DNA of 64,000 nucleotides from Candidatus Kaiserbacteria bacterium (GCA_016182485.1 JACPGH010000005.1:111953-175952), one strand, 5' to 3'. Shown: positions 1-8,364, numbered from the stretch's first letter. Numbers and translations: made by a program. Notes: generated by a model from the sequence alone, not told the origin.

Positions 1-1
1 G

Positions 2-211
2 GGACTCGCGCTGGTATGCCCCGTAACCTCTAAAACAAAAGGGTATCCTTTCGAGGTTGAATTCAAAATAAAGGCCGCGCAGGGAATAATACTCGCCGAT
101 CAGATCCGCGCGATAGACTGGACAAAGCGCCGCGCGGAGAAGCTCGGGACCGTATCAGAAGCGGTCATAACAACGGTGCAGGACTGCGTGAGAAAGCTCA
201 TCTTGGATTAG
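2..211 (+). CDS. mazF: MazF/PemK-type endoribonuclease toxin (5' partial)
   Basis: The window opens inside this gene; 69 residues and a TAG stop are visible. The visible part reads ALVCPVTSKTKGYPFEV near its start and ILADQIRAIDW in the middle, which match the conserved core and the DQI(R/K)xxDW motif of MazF/PemK toxins. These are sequence-specific mRNA endonucleases normally paired with a small antitoxin encoded just upstream. The antitoxin, if present, lies outside the window. The remaining length fits the C-terminal 60% of a MazF of about 110 residues. Confidence 0.85.
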   Translation, partial: GLALVCPVTSKTKGYPFEVEFKIKAAQGIILADQIRAIDWTKRRAEKLGTVSEAVITTVQDCVRKLILD

Positions 212-214
212 GTA

Positions 215-244
215 TTGACATATTTAAATAGAGTGTAGTATACT
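215..244 (+). promoter_or_regulatory. Sigma70-type promoter for the secreted protein gene at 330
   Basis: TTGACA at 215-220 and TATACT at 239-244 are separated by 18 bases. The predicted transcript begins near 251 and has a leader of about 80 bases, unlike the leaderless genes nearby. Confidence 0.7.
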
Positions 245-329
245 TTAAATTAGAAGTGCGGCTCTGTCAAAAAACGTTGTAAGTACGCCGCCCGGCGTTC
301 ACCGGGCACTGTCCCTGAGGAGGGGCATC

Positions 330-773
330 ATGAAGAAGTTCGCCGCGCAGTTCACGCTCGCGTTCGCGTTCGTCATTGGGATCGCCGCGCTCGTCGCGCC
401 GGCGCCCGCCGCGGCCGCCCAGGAGTGCGAGATCCGGTTCTGCTGGACCCAGGGCTACGTCGCCCCGGCCGGGCTCCTGGCGGCCAACCGGGTCCCCGTG
501 CGATTCAACCTTCTCGATGACTTCGGCAACGTCATCGGCCAGATCCTGGTGTCGTCGGTCGCGATGAGCGACTTCCTGTCGCTCTACTCGACCTTCGGAA
601 TGCCGCCGATCGAGGTGGTGACGAAGCCCGTCTTCTACAGGGACGGGACGATCGGCGCCGGGTGGGTTCTCAAGCCGGTGTGCCTGTATCCGGCAGAGGG
701 GCCGACCGGCAGCCTCTGTGGCTGGCACGAGCCGGAGCCGACCGAGCCGCCCGTCCCGGACGGCAAGGGGTAG
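330..773 (+). CDS. Small secreted protein of unknown function
   Basis: I do not recognise this 147-residue protein. Residues 1-31 form a clear signal peptide: MKK, a hydrophobic stretch, then AAAAQ as a likely signal peptidase I site. The mature part has four cysteines (CEIRFC near its start, then VC and LC) and a proline-rich tail (EPEPTEPPVP), so it is probably exported and disulfide-bonded. A strong Shine-Dalgarno sequence (GAGGAGGGG) lies 4 bases before the ATG. It has its own promoter (215-244) and a hairpin terminator (785-818). Codon use is much more GC-rich than in the genes around it. Confidence 0.75.
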   Translation: MKKFAAQFTLAFAFVIGIAALVAPAPAAAAQECEIRFCWTQGYVAPAGLLAANRVPVRFNLLDDFGNVIGQILVSSVAMSDFLSLYSTFGMPPIEVVTKPVFYRDGTIGAGWVLKPVCLYPAEGPTGSLCGWHEPEPTEPPVPDGKG

Positions 774-784
774 CACAGTTCCCG

Positions 785-818
785 AAGGGGTCGTCTCGCC
801 ATCGGCGGACGACCCCTT
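785..818 (+). terminator. Hairpin terminator after the secreted protein gene
   Basis: AAGGGGTCGTC at 785-795 pairs perfectly with GACGACCCCTT at 808-818. An inner CGCC/GGCG stem closes around ATC after one bulged T. It is followed by a pyrimidine-rich TCACTCTTT. Confidence 0.7.
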
Positions 819-924
819 CACTCTTTAGTGCCGAAAAGTGTTTCGAGATTAAAGAGTGATTAATTAAGTGAGTTTGAACAGCACGATGAAATTCGCGCGC
901 TTCCTACTGGTATACTTATGCGCA

Positions 925-1365
925 ATGGAATACCAGGTGCCGCAGTTCATCGAAGTAGAAGACAAGATCGTCGGGCCGCTGACGCTCAAGCAGTTCATCT
1001 ACCTCGCAGGCGGCGGGGGACTGTGCATCGTTTTCTTCGTGTACTTGCATCTCATACTCGCCCTTCTCTTCTCGGCGCCGATCGTCGCGCTCGCCGTCGC
1101 CCTCGCGTTCTACAAGAAAAACGGCAAGCCTTTCGTGGAGATAGTCGAGGCCGGCTTCAATTATTACGTTACCGGCAAGTTGTTTCTCTGGAAGCACGAG
1201 GAGCCGACCGCCAAGGAGAATAGCGCTGCCGCCGCGGCGGCGGCGGCGCAAGAGTCGGCAAGCCGCGCGAAGAATCCCAGACTTACGCGCGGCAAGCTCA
1301 CCGAACTCGCTTGGGCGCTTGACGTCAAGGCGCTCGGCGGCACCCCGCAGAGCCGCGAACAATGA
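925..1365 (+). CDS. PrgI family membrane protein
   Basis: This 146-residue protein matches the PrgI family (PF12666): MEYQVPQFIEVEDKIVGPLT followed by LKQF and two closely spaced membrane helices (about residues 23-65). PrgI-type proteins sit in the membrane next to VirB4 in conjugation-like type IV systems of Gram-positive bacteria and CPR. I start at 925, not at the upstream in-frame ATG at 868, because the family begins exactly here and a TATACT -10 box at 911-916 lies 8 bases before it, implying a leaderless mRNA. An alanine run (about eight Ala) separates the membrane part from a basic tail. The stop overlaps the next gene (ATGA). Confidence 0.88.
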   Translation: MEYQVPQFIEVEDKIVGPLTLKQFIYLAGGGGLCIVFFVYLHLILALLFSAPIVALAVALAFYKKNGKPFVEIVEAGFNYYVTGKLFLWKHEEPTAKENSAAAAAAAAQESASRAKNPRLTRGKLTELAWALDVKALGGTPQSREQ

Positions 1366-1994
1366 TCATGCCTACGAGAGCCCCCGGAGCCACCCAGCAG
1401 TTCGTCCCGGTCAAAGAGATACGGAACGGCGTTGTCGTTCTTAAAGACGGAGGCTATCGCGGCATCCTTATCTGTTCCTCCATAAACTTCGGCCTGAAGT
1501 CGGCCGAGGAGCAGCACGCGATCACGGTAGGCTTCCAGAACTTCCTCAACACGCTCGATTTCTCGATCCAGATAGTCGTGAATTCGCGCAAGATGGACCT
1601 CCGCCCATACCTCTCGCTTCTTGAGCAGAAAGGCGCCGATCAAAAAAGCGAACTGATGCGGATACAGCTGCGCGAATACATGGCGTTCATCCGCTCCTTC
1701 ACCGAACAGGCGAATATCATGACGAAATCTTTTTATATCGTCGTGCCCTATGCGCCGCATGTCTCCGCTACGAGCGCCCTCAATATTCTAGGACGTAAAG
1801 GTCCCAAAAACACGGCCGAGACGACCTTCGAAGAGGATCGCGCACAGCTGGAACAGAGACTCGCGCTCGTCGCGGGCGGCCTCGGCGGCACCGGCGTGCG
1901 CGCCGTCCCGCTCGGGACGGAAGAGGTCATCGAACTTCTATATCGATCCTTCAATCCGGGGGAGTTGGAAAATCCAATAAGGCTAGATAGTTAG
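1362..1994 (+). CDS. TraC-like N-terminal domain protein of the VirB4 system
   Basis: The 210 residues resemble the TraC/VirB4 N-terminal domain that CPR genomes encode as a separate protein between PrgI and the VirB4 ATPase. It has a (V/I)xxIRNGVVVLKDG-like opening, an EEQHAITVGFQNFLNTLDF segment typical of the domain, and no Walker motifs. It overlaps PrgI by 4 bases and was probably once followed directly by virB4; a cassette at about 1991-2868 now separates them. It probably docks the ATPase to the PrgI membrane component (inferred from context). Confidence 0.75.
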   Translation: MIMPTRAPGATQQFVPVKEIRNGVVVLKDGGYRGILICSSINFGLKSAEEQHAITVGFQNFLNTLDFSIQIVVNSRKMDLRPYLSLLEQKGADQKSELMRIQLREYMAFIRSFTEQANIMTKSFYIVVPYAPHVSATSALNILGRKGPKNTAETTFEEDRAQLEQRLALVAGGLGGTGVRAVPLGTEEVIELLYRSFNPGELENPIRLDS

Positions 1995-2017
1995 GCTCTA
2001 GGCGCTAGGCTCTAGCT
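1991..2017 (+). repeat. CTAG-rich intergenic repeat, left edge of cassette
   Basis: TTAGGCTCTAGGCGCTAGGC begins a 27-base tract of overlapping CTAG units. Its inverse lies at 2843-2868, and relatives are at 27912-27976, 29811-29835 and 35586-35646. Confidence 0.75.
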
Positions 2018-2030
2018 CAATACAAAAACC

Positions 2031-2489
2031 ATGAAGATTTCGCACGACGAACTTGCTAAGTTTCTGGATGCAGCAAACAAGTCGACATACGCAAATAAAG
2101 ACGCGCCGAAATCAGCGTCTTTGAGACCGTCCTCGGAGGACTACCATTTCGAGCTGGGGGACCTTGCCTATCATGACACCTACTTTGGTGCGCGCGATTT
2201 TATCGGGGAAGAAGTTGTGTACAAAATCTCGAAACCAGTGTGGGGTATGAATTATTACGGCTATTTATTGAATCCCGACATATCTGCTGATGAAGTCTAC
2301 ACGGTTCTTCGTTCGGCATTATACAGCGATACATTACCAGTACGAGGACCTCGAGAGCACATTCGAGGAACTAGTAAGTATGCGAATCAAGTTGATGGAA
2401 CGCTAAATAGATTTTCGGGCGAAGAAAAGATCTATTTTGATACGGAATTGGTGTACTGCTGTTGGTATCACGGCGGAAGTATTGAATGA
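2031..2489 (+). CDS. DUF5680 domain protein
   Basis: The 152 residues match the DUF5680 family: a short N-terminal helix (ELAKFLDAANKSTY), LRPSSEDYHFE, DLAYHDTYFG, FIGEEVVY and VWGMNYYGY are its conserved blocks. The function is unknown; in other bacteria the domain occurs alone or fused to helix-turn-helix regulators. It lies between two inverted CTAG repeats together with the next gene, breaking the TraC-like/VirB4 operon. Its codon use is more AT-rich than that of the flanking secretion genes, which agrees with later insertion. Confidence 0.8.
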   Translation: MKISHDELAKFLDAANKSTYANKDAPKSASLRPSSEDYHFELGDLAYHDTYFGARDFIGEEVVYKISKPVWGMNYYGYLLNPDISADEVYTVLRSALYSDTLPVRGPREHIRGTSKYANQVDGTLNRFSGEEKIYFDTELVYCCWYHGGSIE

Positions 2490-2490
2490 T

Positions 2491-2862
2491 ATGCAAACAT
2501 TTCGGGATCTCGTCGTTTGGCAGAAGGCGGTCGAACTTGCTAAACAAATATATATCCTGACACATCAGTTTCCCACGGAAGAGCGATTCGGTCTGGCTTC
2601 GCAAATGCAACGAGCCGCCGTCTCGATTCCCTCGAACATCGCTGAAGGAAAGCTGCGCGGGTCGTCGAAAGAATTTATACACTTCCTGCGTGTTGCCTTC
2701 GGGTCTGGTGGCGAACTTGAGACACAGATAGAAATCGCAAAGCGCTTACCGAGAACGGCAGCATTGAATTTCGCGTCGGTAGAAGCACTTCTCGATGAAA
2801 TAATGCGGATGCTGAATGCTATGATTTCTGGTAGCGGGCATAAGCTAGCGCCTAGAGCCTAG
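2491..2862 (+). CDS. Four-helix bundle protein (S23/IVP family)
   Basis: This 123-residue protein belongs to the four helix bundle family (PF05635), first known from intervening sequences in 23S rRNA. It begins MQTFRDLVVWQKAVELA and has the hallmark AAVSIPSNIAEG and a following FLRVAFGSGGELETQ segment. I start at 2491 because the family begins there; the in-frame ATG at 2437 lies inside the previous gene. The molecular function is unsettled. The second inverted CTAG repeat (2843-2868) overlaps its last codons. Confidence 0.88.
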   Translation: MQTFRDLVVWQKAVELAKQIYILTHQFPTEERFGLASQMQRAAVSIPSNIAEGKLRGSSKEFIHFLRVAFGSGGELETQIEIAKRLPRTAALNFASVEALLDEIMRMLNAMISGSGHKLAPRA

Positions 2863-2868
2863 CGCCTG
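2843..2868 (+). repeat. CTAG-rich repeat, right edge of cassette
   Basis: AGCTAGCGCCTAGAGCCTAG is the inverse of the copy at 1991-2017. It is followed within 5 bases by the virB4 start. Confidence 0.75.
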
Positions 2869-2873
2869 TATTT

Positions 2874-4688
2874 ATGGCCTTATTAGACTTTCTCAACCGC
2901 AAGAGACAAGAACCGGAGATCGTACCGGTCCTTCCGAAAGACATTTACCGGCAGGGCTCGCTCAATCTAGTGGATACCATCGCGCCTACGGCGCTCAAGA
3001 TCTCTCCAAGAGAGCTCGAGCTGGGCGAGAAATTCGTACGCGCGTTCTACACCATCTCGTATCCGCGCTTCCTGACCGACAGCTGGTTCTCGCCGGTCAT
3101 CAACCTCGACAAAGTGCTCGACGTTTCCATTTTTATTCATCCGATCGAGACGGGACAGGCGCTGCGCGCATTCCAGAAAAAGGTCGCTGAAGTCCAGAGC
3201 CAGATCAACGAGCGAGAATCCAGAGGCCTCGTGCGCGACCCTCTGCTCGATACTGCGTACCAAGATCTGGAAACGCTACGCGACAGTCTCCAGCAGGCGC
3301 AGGAGAAGCTGTTTGAAGTCGGGCTCTACCTTGCGCTCTATGGAGATTCCAAAGAAGAAATAGACAAGACCGAGGGCGACATACGCGGCATACTCGACGC
3401 TAAGCTGGTCTACACGAAGCCCGCGCTCTTCCAGCAAGAGCAAGGCTTTCGTTCCTGCCTGCCTCTCGGCTCCGACGAGCTCATGGTGCATTCGAAATTG
3501 AACTCTTCGCCCATCTCCTCTTTCTTCCCGTTCGTCTCGTTCGACCTCACTAGCGACCGCGGCATCCTCTACGGCCTGAACCGCCACAATTCCTCGCTTA
3601 TCCTCTTCGACCGTTTCTCCCTCGAGAACTACAACTCCGTCGTGTTCGCGAAATCCGGCTCCGGCAAGAGCTACGCGACCAAGCTCGAGATCCTGCGCTC
3701 CTTGATGTTCGGGACCAACGTCATCGTTATCGATCCCGAACGAGAATACGATCAACTCGTGGAAGCCACCGGCGGACGCTCCTTCCACATCTCGCTCTCC
3801 TCGGAGCACCACATCAACCCGTTCGACTTGCCGCCGATCCGGGAGGATGAGAATCCGCGCGACATCCTGCGCTCGAACATCATCACGCTCGTCGGCCTTT
3901 TCCGCATCATGCTCGGCGGCCTCTCGCCAGAGGAGGACGCCATCATTGATCGGGCCATCAGCGAGACATACGCGCTCAAGGATATTACCGGAGACGCCGA
4001 CTTCTCCGGCGCCGAACCGCCGCTGCTCTCCGATTTCGAGCAGGTGCTCTCGGGCATGGAAGGCAGCGAGTCGCTCGTCGAGCGGCTCTCGAAGTACACC
4101 CGCGGCACGTGGGCGGGGTTCTTGAACCAGCCGACCAACATCGATATCAATCAGCAGTTCGTCGTCTTCTCCGTACGCGACATGGAGGACGAGCTCAAGC
4201 CCGTGGCGATGTACATCATCACGCACTATATCTGGAACGCGGTCCGCCACGAGCTCAAGAAACGCCTGCTCATTATCGACGAGGCGTGGTGGATGATGAA
4301 GAGCGAAGACACCGCTTCCTTTCTCTACTCGGTCGCCAAGCGCGGGCGCAAGTATTATCTGGGCGTCGCCACCATCACGCAGGACGTCGAGGACTTCTTG
4401 AAAAGTCCCTACGGCCGCCCGATCCTCACTAACTCCTCCCTCCAGCTTTTGCTCAAGCAGTCGACAACGACTATCGACGTGCTGCAGCAGACTTTCAATC
4501 TTACCGACGAAGAGAAGTATCTCTTGCTCGAGGCCGGGGTAGGCGAGGGGCTTTTCTTCGCCGGCTTAAAGCACGTCGCAATCAAGGTCGTCGCGAGCTA
4601 TACCGAGGATCAGATAATCACCTCCGATCCCTCGCAGCTTCTCGCGATAAAGGCGGAGAAGGACCGCCATGCCGCAGAGAAACAATAA
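2874..4688 (+). CDS. virB4: VirB4-like conjugation/secretion ATPase
   Basis: The 604 residues form a VirB4/TraC-type ATPase that powers type IV secretion. The N-terminal part (about 1-230) precedes a RecA-like motor. The Walker A is FAKSGSGKS near residue 260, and the Walker B is LLIIDEAWW near residue 466. A VIDPEREYD motif and the closing TQDVEDFL and ILTNSS blocks are typical. It works with PrgI (925) and the TraC-like protein (1362) and overlaps the next membrane gene by 20 bases. The N-terminal domain is short because the TraC-like part is a separate protein. Whether the system moves DNA or protein cannot be told from this window. Confidence 0.93.
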   Translation: MALLDFLNRKRQEPEIVPVLPKDIYRQGSLNLVDTIAPTALKISPRELELGEKFVRAFYTISYPRFLTDSWFSPVINLDKVLDVSIFIHPIETGQALRAFQKKVAEVQSQINERESRGLVRDPLLDTAYQDLETLRDSLQQAQEKLFEVGLYLALYGDSKEEIDKTEGDIRGILDAKLVYTKPALFQQEQGFRSCLPLGSDELMVHSKLNSSPISSFFPFVSFDLTSDRGILYGLNRHNSSLILFDRFSLENYNSVVFAKSGSGKSYATKLEILRSLMFGTNVIVIDPEREYDQLVEATGGRSFHISLSSEHHINPFDLPPIREDENPRDILRSNIITLVGLFRIMLGGLSPEEDAIIDRAISETYALKDITGDADFSGAEPPLLSDFEQVLSGMEGSESLVERLSKYTRGTWAGFLNQPTNIDINQQFVVFSVRDMEDELKPVAMYIITHYIWNAVRHELKKRLLIIDEAWWMMKSEDTASFLYSVAKRGRKYYLGVATITQDVEDFLKSPYGRPILTNSSLQLLLKQSTTTIDVLQQTFNLTDEEKYLLLEAGVGEGLFFAGLKHVAIKVVASYTEDQIITSDPSQLLAIKAEKDRHAAEKQ

Positions 4689-5298
4689 ACTACCGCCGCG
4701 GCCGCCGACCGTAACCTGGAAAAATGCGGTTCCCTTAGTGGCAGTGGCCGCCGTGTTCGACGCGGCGCGCATGTTCTTCGAGATGTTCTGGCTCTTCGGC
4801 CCAGTACTGCTCGGAGCTTACTGCACCGGCAAAGTGAGCGAATACGTAGGAATGCTTGGGGGCGCGACCGTGGCGGCCTGCGGCGCCGGCGCCACCATCG
4901 TGGGCTACGTTTTTAGCCCTCATCTCGTTGTCTTTGGCTCCATAATGGCTATCGCTGTCGGAATTTTTGGCTGGCTCACGGTGATGCTTCTGCTCGCGAT
5001 GTTTAACGCCCGGATTTTCAAGACAGTCGCGAACGGCTGGCTCTGGTCCCTGCTCGGCCTCGGCGTCAGCGTCATACCTATTGTAGGCGCAATTCCCTCA
5101 ATTACACTCTCTTTGCTCAAGCTATATCATGCGCAAATAAAAAAGGATCGCGCAGGACTCAAGGAGTGGCAAAAAACTACGCAAGAGATCCTCAAAAAAG
5201 TGGAGCGCGCCCGGCAAGAAGCGGAACTTGCGCGCTTATATCAAGAACAGGCCGCCGCCGAGGAAGAAATCCCCGAAGAGAGGCCGAAAGCCGCCTAA
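4669..5298 (+). CDS. Polytopic membrane protein of the VirB4 operon
   Basis: I do not recognise a family. The 209 residues contain about four membrane segments between residues 15 and 150, then a charged coiled-coil tail (LKEWQKTTQEILKKVERARQ) rich in Glu and Ala. It overlaps virB4 by 20 bases, so the two are translationally linked. A role as the membrane channel or a scaffold of the secretion apparatus is an inference from position only. Confidence 0.75.
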   Translation: MPQRNNKLPPRPPTVTWKNAVPLVAVAAVFDAARMFFEMFWLFGPVLLGAYCTGKVSEYVGMLGGATVAACGAGATIVGYVFSPHLVVFGSIMAIAVGIFGWLTVMLLLAMFNARIFKTVANGWLWSLLGLGVSVIPIVGAIPSITLSLLKLYHAQIKKDRAGLKEWQKTTQEILKKVERARQEAELARLYQEQAAAEEEIPEERPKAA

Positions 5299-5315
5299 CC
5301 GCGCCCGGAGAGATA

Positions 5316-5321
5316 TATACT
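5316..5321 (+). promoter_or_regulatory. -10 box abutting a start codon (leaderless promoter)
   Basis: TATACT lies 6 bases before the ATG at 5328, placing the expected transcription start on the start codon itself. Confidence 0.6.
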
Positions 5322-5327
5322 ATGCAC

Positions 5328-6323
5328 ATGTACTCTCGCGCCCTGCGAGCCACTGCGCTCCTTTCTCTCGCCCTCTTTCTCCCGGCACTGGCAGCCGCGC
5401 AGTTCGTCGGCGGGCCGAGCACGGCCCCGTTCTCTATCTCTCTCAGCCCGCGATATCCCGCTCCCCAATCCCAGGCCGTTCTCTCGCTTCTCTCAAGCTC
5501 GATTAATCTCGCGAATGCGAAACTGTCGGTAACTGTCGCGGGCAAGACAATATACGAAGGCGCCGCGCAGCCGGTCGCTATCCCGATCGGCAACACGGGA
5601 GAAATAACTTCGATCACTGCCGTCATTTCTGCCGGCGGCCGGAATTATAGCCAATCCATCCAAGTCCAACCACAGGACGTGGCGCTCATAGTTGAACCTG
5701 TCTCCTCGGCGCCGCTTCTCTATCCCGGGAAGCCTATGGTCCCCCTTGAAGGGAGCGCGCGGATGGTGGCCATCGCGAACCTGCGCGATGGCAGCGGGCG
5801 AATGCTCGCGCCGAATACGCTCTCGTACTCCTGGACCGTGGACGGAACGAATCTCGCAAGCGCCTCGGGCATAGGGAAGAGCTCGCTCATGGTGGTTTCT
5901 CCTTTGCAGTACCGGCAGAGAACGGTATCCGTAAGAGTCGAGAGCCCGGATGGGAAGCTCTCGGGCGGAGCCGAGCATTCTCTTTCTCCAGCGCAGCCGG
6001 TCGCGCGCATTTATCGGAACGACCCTCTCCTCGGCATACTTTTCAACCGCGCGCTTTCCGGTAATTTCGCGATAACTACTTCAGAGGAGAGCCTTTATGC
6101 AGCGGTGTTTTCCCTCCCGGTCACAAGCGGCGCGCCGCTCCTGCAATGGTTTTTGAACGGCAAGGCGGCCCAGTCCGGGAGCAGCATAACCTTGCGGCCG
6201 GGCGGCAACGGGGAAGGGACGGCGTCTCTCTCCCTGACAGCCTCCGCGGCCGACACGAAAGCGACAGCGACCCTGCCCCTCTCCTTCGGCACGCCGGCCG
6301 GAGGGAATCTTCTCGGCCTATGA
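5328..6323 (+). CDS. Secreted protein with Ig-like segments, secretion operon
   Basis: This 331-residue protein starts with a signal peptide (MYSRALRATALLSLALFLPA, then LAAAQF). The mature chain is rich in Ser, Ala, Val and beta-strand patterns such as LSYSWTVDGT and LLQWFLNGKAAQSGSS, which look like Ig-type folds. I chose ATG 5328 over 5322 and 5166 because TATACT at 5316-5321 predicts a leaderless start there. It overlaps the next gene by 4 bases, tying it to the pilin-like and anchored proteins downstream. It may be an outer component of the apparatus; no family was recognised. Confidence 0.75.
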   Translation: MYSRALRATALLSLALFLPALAAAQFVGGPSTAPFSISLSPRYPAPQSQAVLSLLSSSINLANAKLSVTVAGKTIYEGAAQPVAIPIGNTGEITSITAVISAGGRNYSQSIQVQPQDVALIVEPVSSAPLLYPGKPMVPLEGSARMVAIANLRDGSGRMLAPNTLSYSWTVDGTNLASASGIGKSSLMVVSPLQYRQRTVSVRVESPDGKLSGGAEHSLSPAQPVARIYRNDPLLGILFNRALSGNFAITTSEESLYAAVFSLPVTSGAPLLQWFLNGKAAQSGSSITLRPGGNGEGTASLSLTASAADTKATATLPLSFGTPAGGNLLGL

Positions 6324-7054
6324 AGAAAATCATTATTGTTGCCGCCCTATTCCTCCTAAGTCTGGCCCCGCATGCCCTCGCGGCAGAAAGCGGCTTTGTG
6401 GCGCTCGCCCCAATTACGGGTCTCACGGATCAAAGCACGACCGCGCTGGTGAATTCAGGCGATCTTTCCGCTTTCTTCAACAATCTATACAAATACCTCA
6501 TCGGGCTCGCGGCCATTCTTGCGATCATTCAAATCATGTATGGCGGCATTAGGATCGCCACGAACCAAGATAACGTGAGTCTGGTAACGGATATGAGAGG
6601 ACGCATCGTGCAGGCGCTCTTCGGTCTCGTGCTCGTCCTCTCGCCGGCGATAGTCTTCTCGATCATCAATCCGCGCATTTTGGATCTCTCTATCGGCCTC
6701 TCGCCGCTGGACTTGCCGGCGCCAGTGTCGAGGTCCTCGGACGGGACATCGACAACAACTATTTCCGCAGAGGATAGAACCGTTCGGGAAGCAATGGGGG
6801 GCAGAGTGGTTTGGAGTTTTACAATCAATAATGCCGCGCAAACGGGACGCCAGGCAACTGGAGCGATCCTCGACGACAAACAACAGCAGTGTACACGGGA
6901 TACCGGAGGTACCGGTATTATCTTGCCCGACCCTCAAACTGGCGGAGGTGCTTTCGCTTATGTCTGTCAGACATGTCCTCCCAATACAACCATGGTCTTG
7001 CTCTCGCGCGGGCGCCCAGGTCCTGGGCCACGCGGGGCATGCCAACCGAATTAG
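6320..7054 (+). CDS. VirB2/TrbC pilin-like membrane protein
   Basis: The 244 residues begin with a signal peptide (MKKIIIVAALFLLSLAPHAL). Two long hydrophobic helices follow (about 55-80, with IQIMYGGIRIATN, and 95-120, with LFGLVLVLSPAIVFSI) in the arrangement of VirB2/TrbC pilins. CPR pilin-like proteins commonly carry the MYGG motif. Unlike a normal pilin it has an extra C-terminal region of about 110 residues, rich in Thr, Gly and four Cys. The start overlaps the preceding gene (ATGA). Confidence 0.7.
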   Translation: MKKIIIVAALFLLSLAPHALAAESGFVALAPITGLTDQSTTALVNSGDLSAFFNNLYKYLIGLAAILAIIQIMYGGIRIATNQDNVSLVTDMRGRIVQALFGLVLVLSPAIVFSIINPRILDLSIGLSPLDLPAPVSRSSDGTSTTTISAEDRTVREAMGGRVVWSFTINNAAQTGRQATGAILDDKQQQCTRDTGGTGIILPDPQTGGGAFAYVCQTCPPNTTMVLLSRGRPGPGPRGACQPN

Positions 7055-7059
7055 CTGCT

Positions 7060-8364
7060 ATGCGCCGCACACTTATCATTGCCGGAATACTTCTGCTCAT
7101 CATCGGAGCCGGTCTTGCGTACTTCTATTTCTTCGAGAAGCCTCGAGGTATCGCTGTCGTGCCGCAAGGAGCGGTGAATTTCCCGACGGCCGGGCAGCGG
7201 GAACCTACAGCTGGCGGAGGCGCCTCGACCGCCTCAACCCAGACCGCCGCGCCGGAAGCCGTATCCTCGCGCCTCACGAGGATTAGCGGCGGGCCGGTAG
7301 TGCCCGGCGAAGCGGTCGTCGACATTCCGGCCAAAAACGCGAGTCCCGTTGGAGATCAAATTTCCAACGGGGCAAGCAGCTCCCCCTCCTCGACCTCGCT
7401 CGGGGTAAACGACGTCGCAGTTTCGTACATCGAACGGCAGAGCGGGAACGTATACGTCTACGTAAAAAGCGCCGGCACGGTGGCGCGCAAAACGAACAAA
7501 ACTCTCCCAGGCATTCAGTCAGCGCTCTGGGTTCCCGATGGTTCGACCGCCTTCGTGCGCTACCTCTCGGGCGCCGACTTCTCGAGCGTCAGCACGTATG
7601 CATTGCCCGTAGATAACGGGCTATCCGCCGACAGACAGGGATTCTTCCTCCCGCAAAACCTCGCGGACATCGCCATAGCCTCTTCGAGCCCCGTTGGAAA
7701 TCCGATTTCCAACGGGGCGAGCATACTCACTCTCGCCTCCGGCGTGAACGGCTCCGTCGCTTCGCTCGGCAAAATTGACGGTTCGCGCACTTCGGACGCG
7801 TTCACTACGCCGCTCTCGGCTCTGCGTATCGCCTTCGCGGGCAAGAACCAATACCTCGCTTTCACCAAGCCGACCTCGTCCTTGCCCGGGTATGCTTTCT
7901 TCGTAGATAAAAATGGCCGTTTCTCCCGCGTCGCCGGGCCAGCCAATGGACTCGTAGCCCTTCCGAGCCCGTCGGGGAAGCACGTGCTCATAAGCTATAT
8001 CCAAGACGGCTCGATGCAGCTCGCCCTTATTACGGCGGCCACCGGGGAAACGACGACCCTGCCTGTGGCGACCATCGCCGATAAATGCGTGTGGACGGCC
8101 GATGACTCCGCTGTCTACTGCGGAATCCCCGTATCTCCGTCTGCTATTTATCAATACCCGGACGACTGGTACCAGGGCGCCGTCGCGTTCTCGGATAGGA
8201 TCTGGAAGATCGATGTCACCGACCGTTTCGCGCAACTGGTGTTCGACTTTTCTCTAGAGACCGAGAGCGCGCTAGATGCGCAGGCAATGGCTATCAACCC
8301 CTTAGGGACTATGCTCGTATTCGTTAACAAGAACGATGGCTCGCTCTGGGCTTATTCGCTCTAG
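7060..8364 (+). CDS. Membrane-anchored beta-propeller-like protein
   Basis: The 434 residues have one N-terminal membrane helix (MRRTLIIAGILLLIIGAGLA), a Ser/Thr/Ala-rich linker to about residue 115, and then repeating beta-strand units such as SALWVPDGSTAFVRYLSG and CVWTADDSAVYCGIP that suggest a WD40/TolB-like propeller. Two in-frame palindromic elements insert the peptides SPVGDQISNGAS (about residue 96) and SPVGNPISNGAS (about residue 211). The start at 7060 is 6 bases after the previous stop; the upstream in-frame ATG would lie inside that gene. It overlaps the convergent yidC by 4 bases. Confidence 0.78.
   Translation: MRRTLIIAGILLLIIGAGLAYFYFFEKPRGIAVVPQGAVNFPTAGQREPTAGGGASTASTQTAAPEAVSSRLTRISGGPVVPGEAVVDIPAKNASPVGDQISNGASSSPSSTSLGVNDVAVSYIERQSGNVYVYVKSAGTVARKTNKTLPGIQSALWVPDGSTAFVRYLSGADFSSVSTYALPVDNGLSADRQGFFLPQNLADIAIASSSPVGNPISNGASILTLASGVNGSVASLGKIDGSRTSDAFTTPLSALRIAFAGKNQYLAFTKPTSSLPGYAFFVDKNGRFSRVAGPANGLVALPSPSGKHVLISYIQDGSMQLALITAATGETTTLPVATIADKCVWTADDSAVYCGIPVSPSAIYQYPDDWYQGAVAFSDRIWKIDVTDRFAQLVFDFSLETESALDAQAMAINPLGTMLVFVNKNDGSLWAYSL
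7345..7371. repeat. Palindromic element inside a coding region (copy 1)
   Basis: CCCGTTGGA at 7345-7353 pairs with TCCAACGGG at 7363-7371. It encodes the inserted peptide SPVGDQISNG and is closely related to the palindromes at 7689-7717 and 52151-52178. Confidence 0.8.
7689..7717. repeat. Palindromic element inside a coding region (copy 2)
   Basis: CCCCGTTGGAAATC at 7689-7702 and GATTTCCAACGGGG at 7704-7717 are perfect 14-base arms around one C. It sits in the same gene and reading frame as copy 1 and encodes SPVGNPISNG. Confidence 0.85.

Noticed and set aside
267..821. Long open frame on the minus strand opposite the secreted protein gene
   Set aside because: It is Arg- and Asp-rich, has no start signal, and covers the hairpin terminator. 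The plus-strand gene has a signal peptide, SD and promoter.
3276..4250. 324-codon minus-strand frame opposite virB4
   Set aside because: It mirrors a GC-rich gene with clear VirB4 motifs and shows no family pattern.
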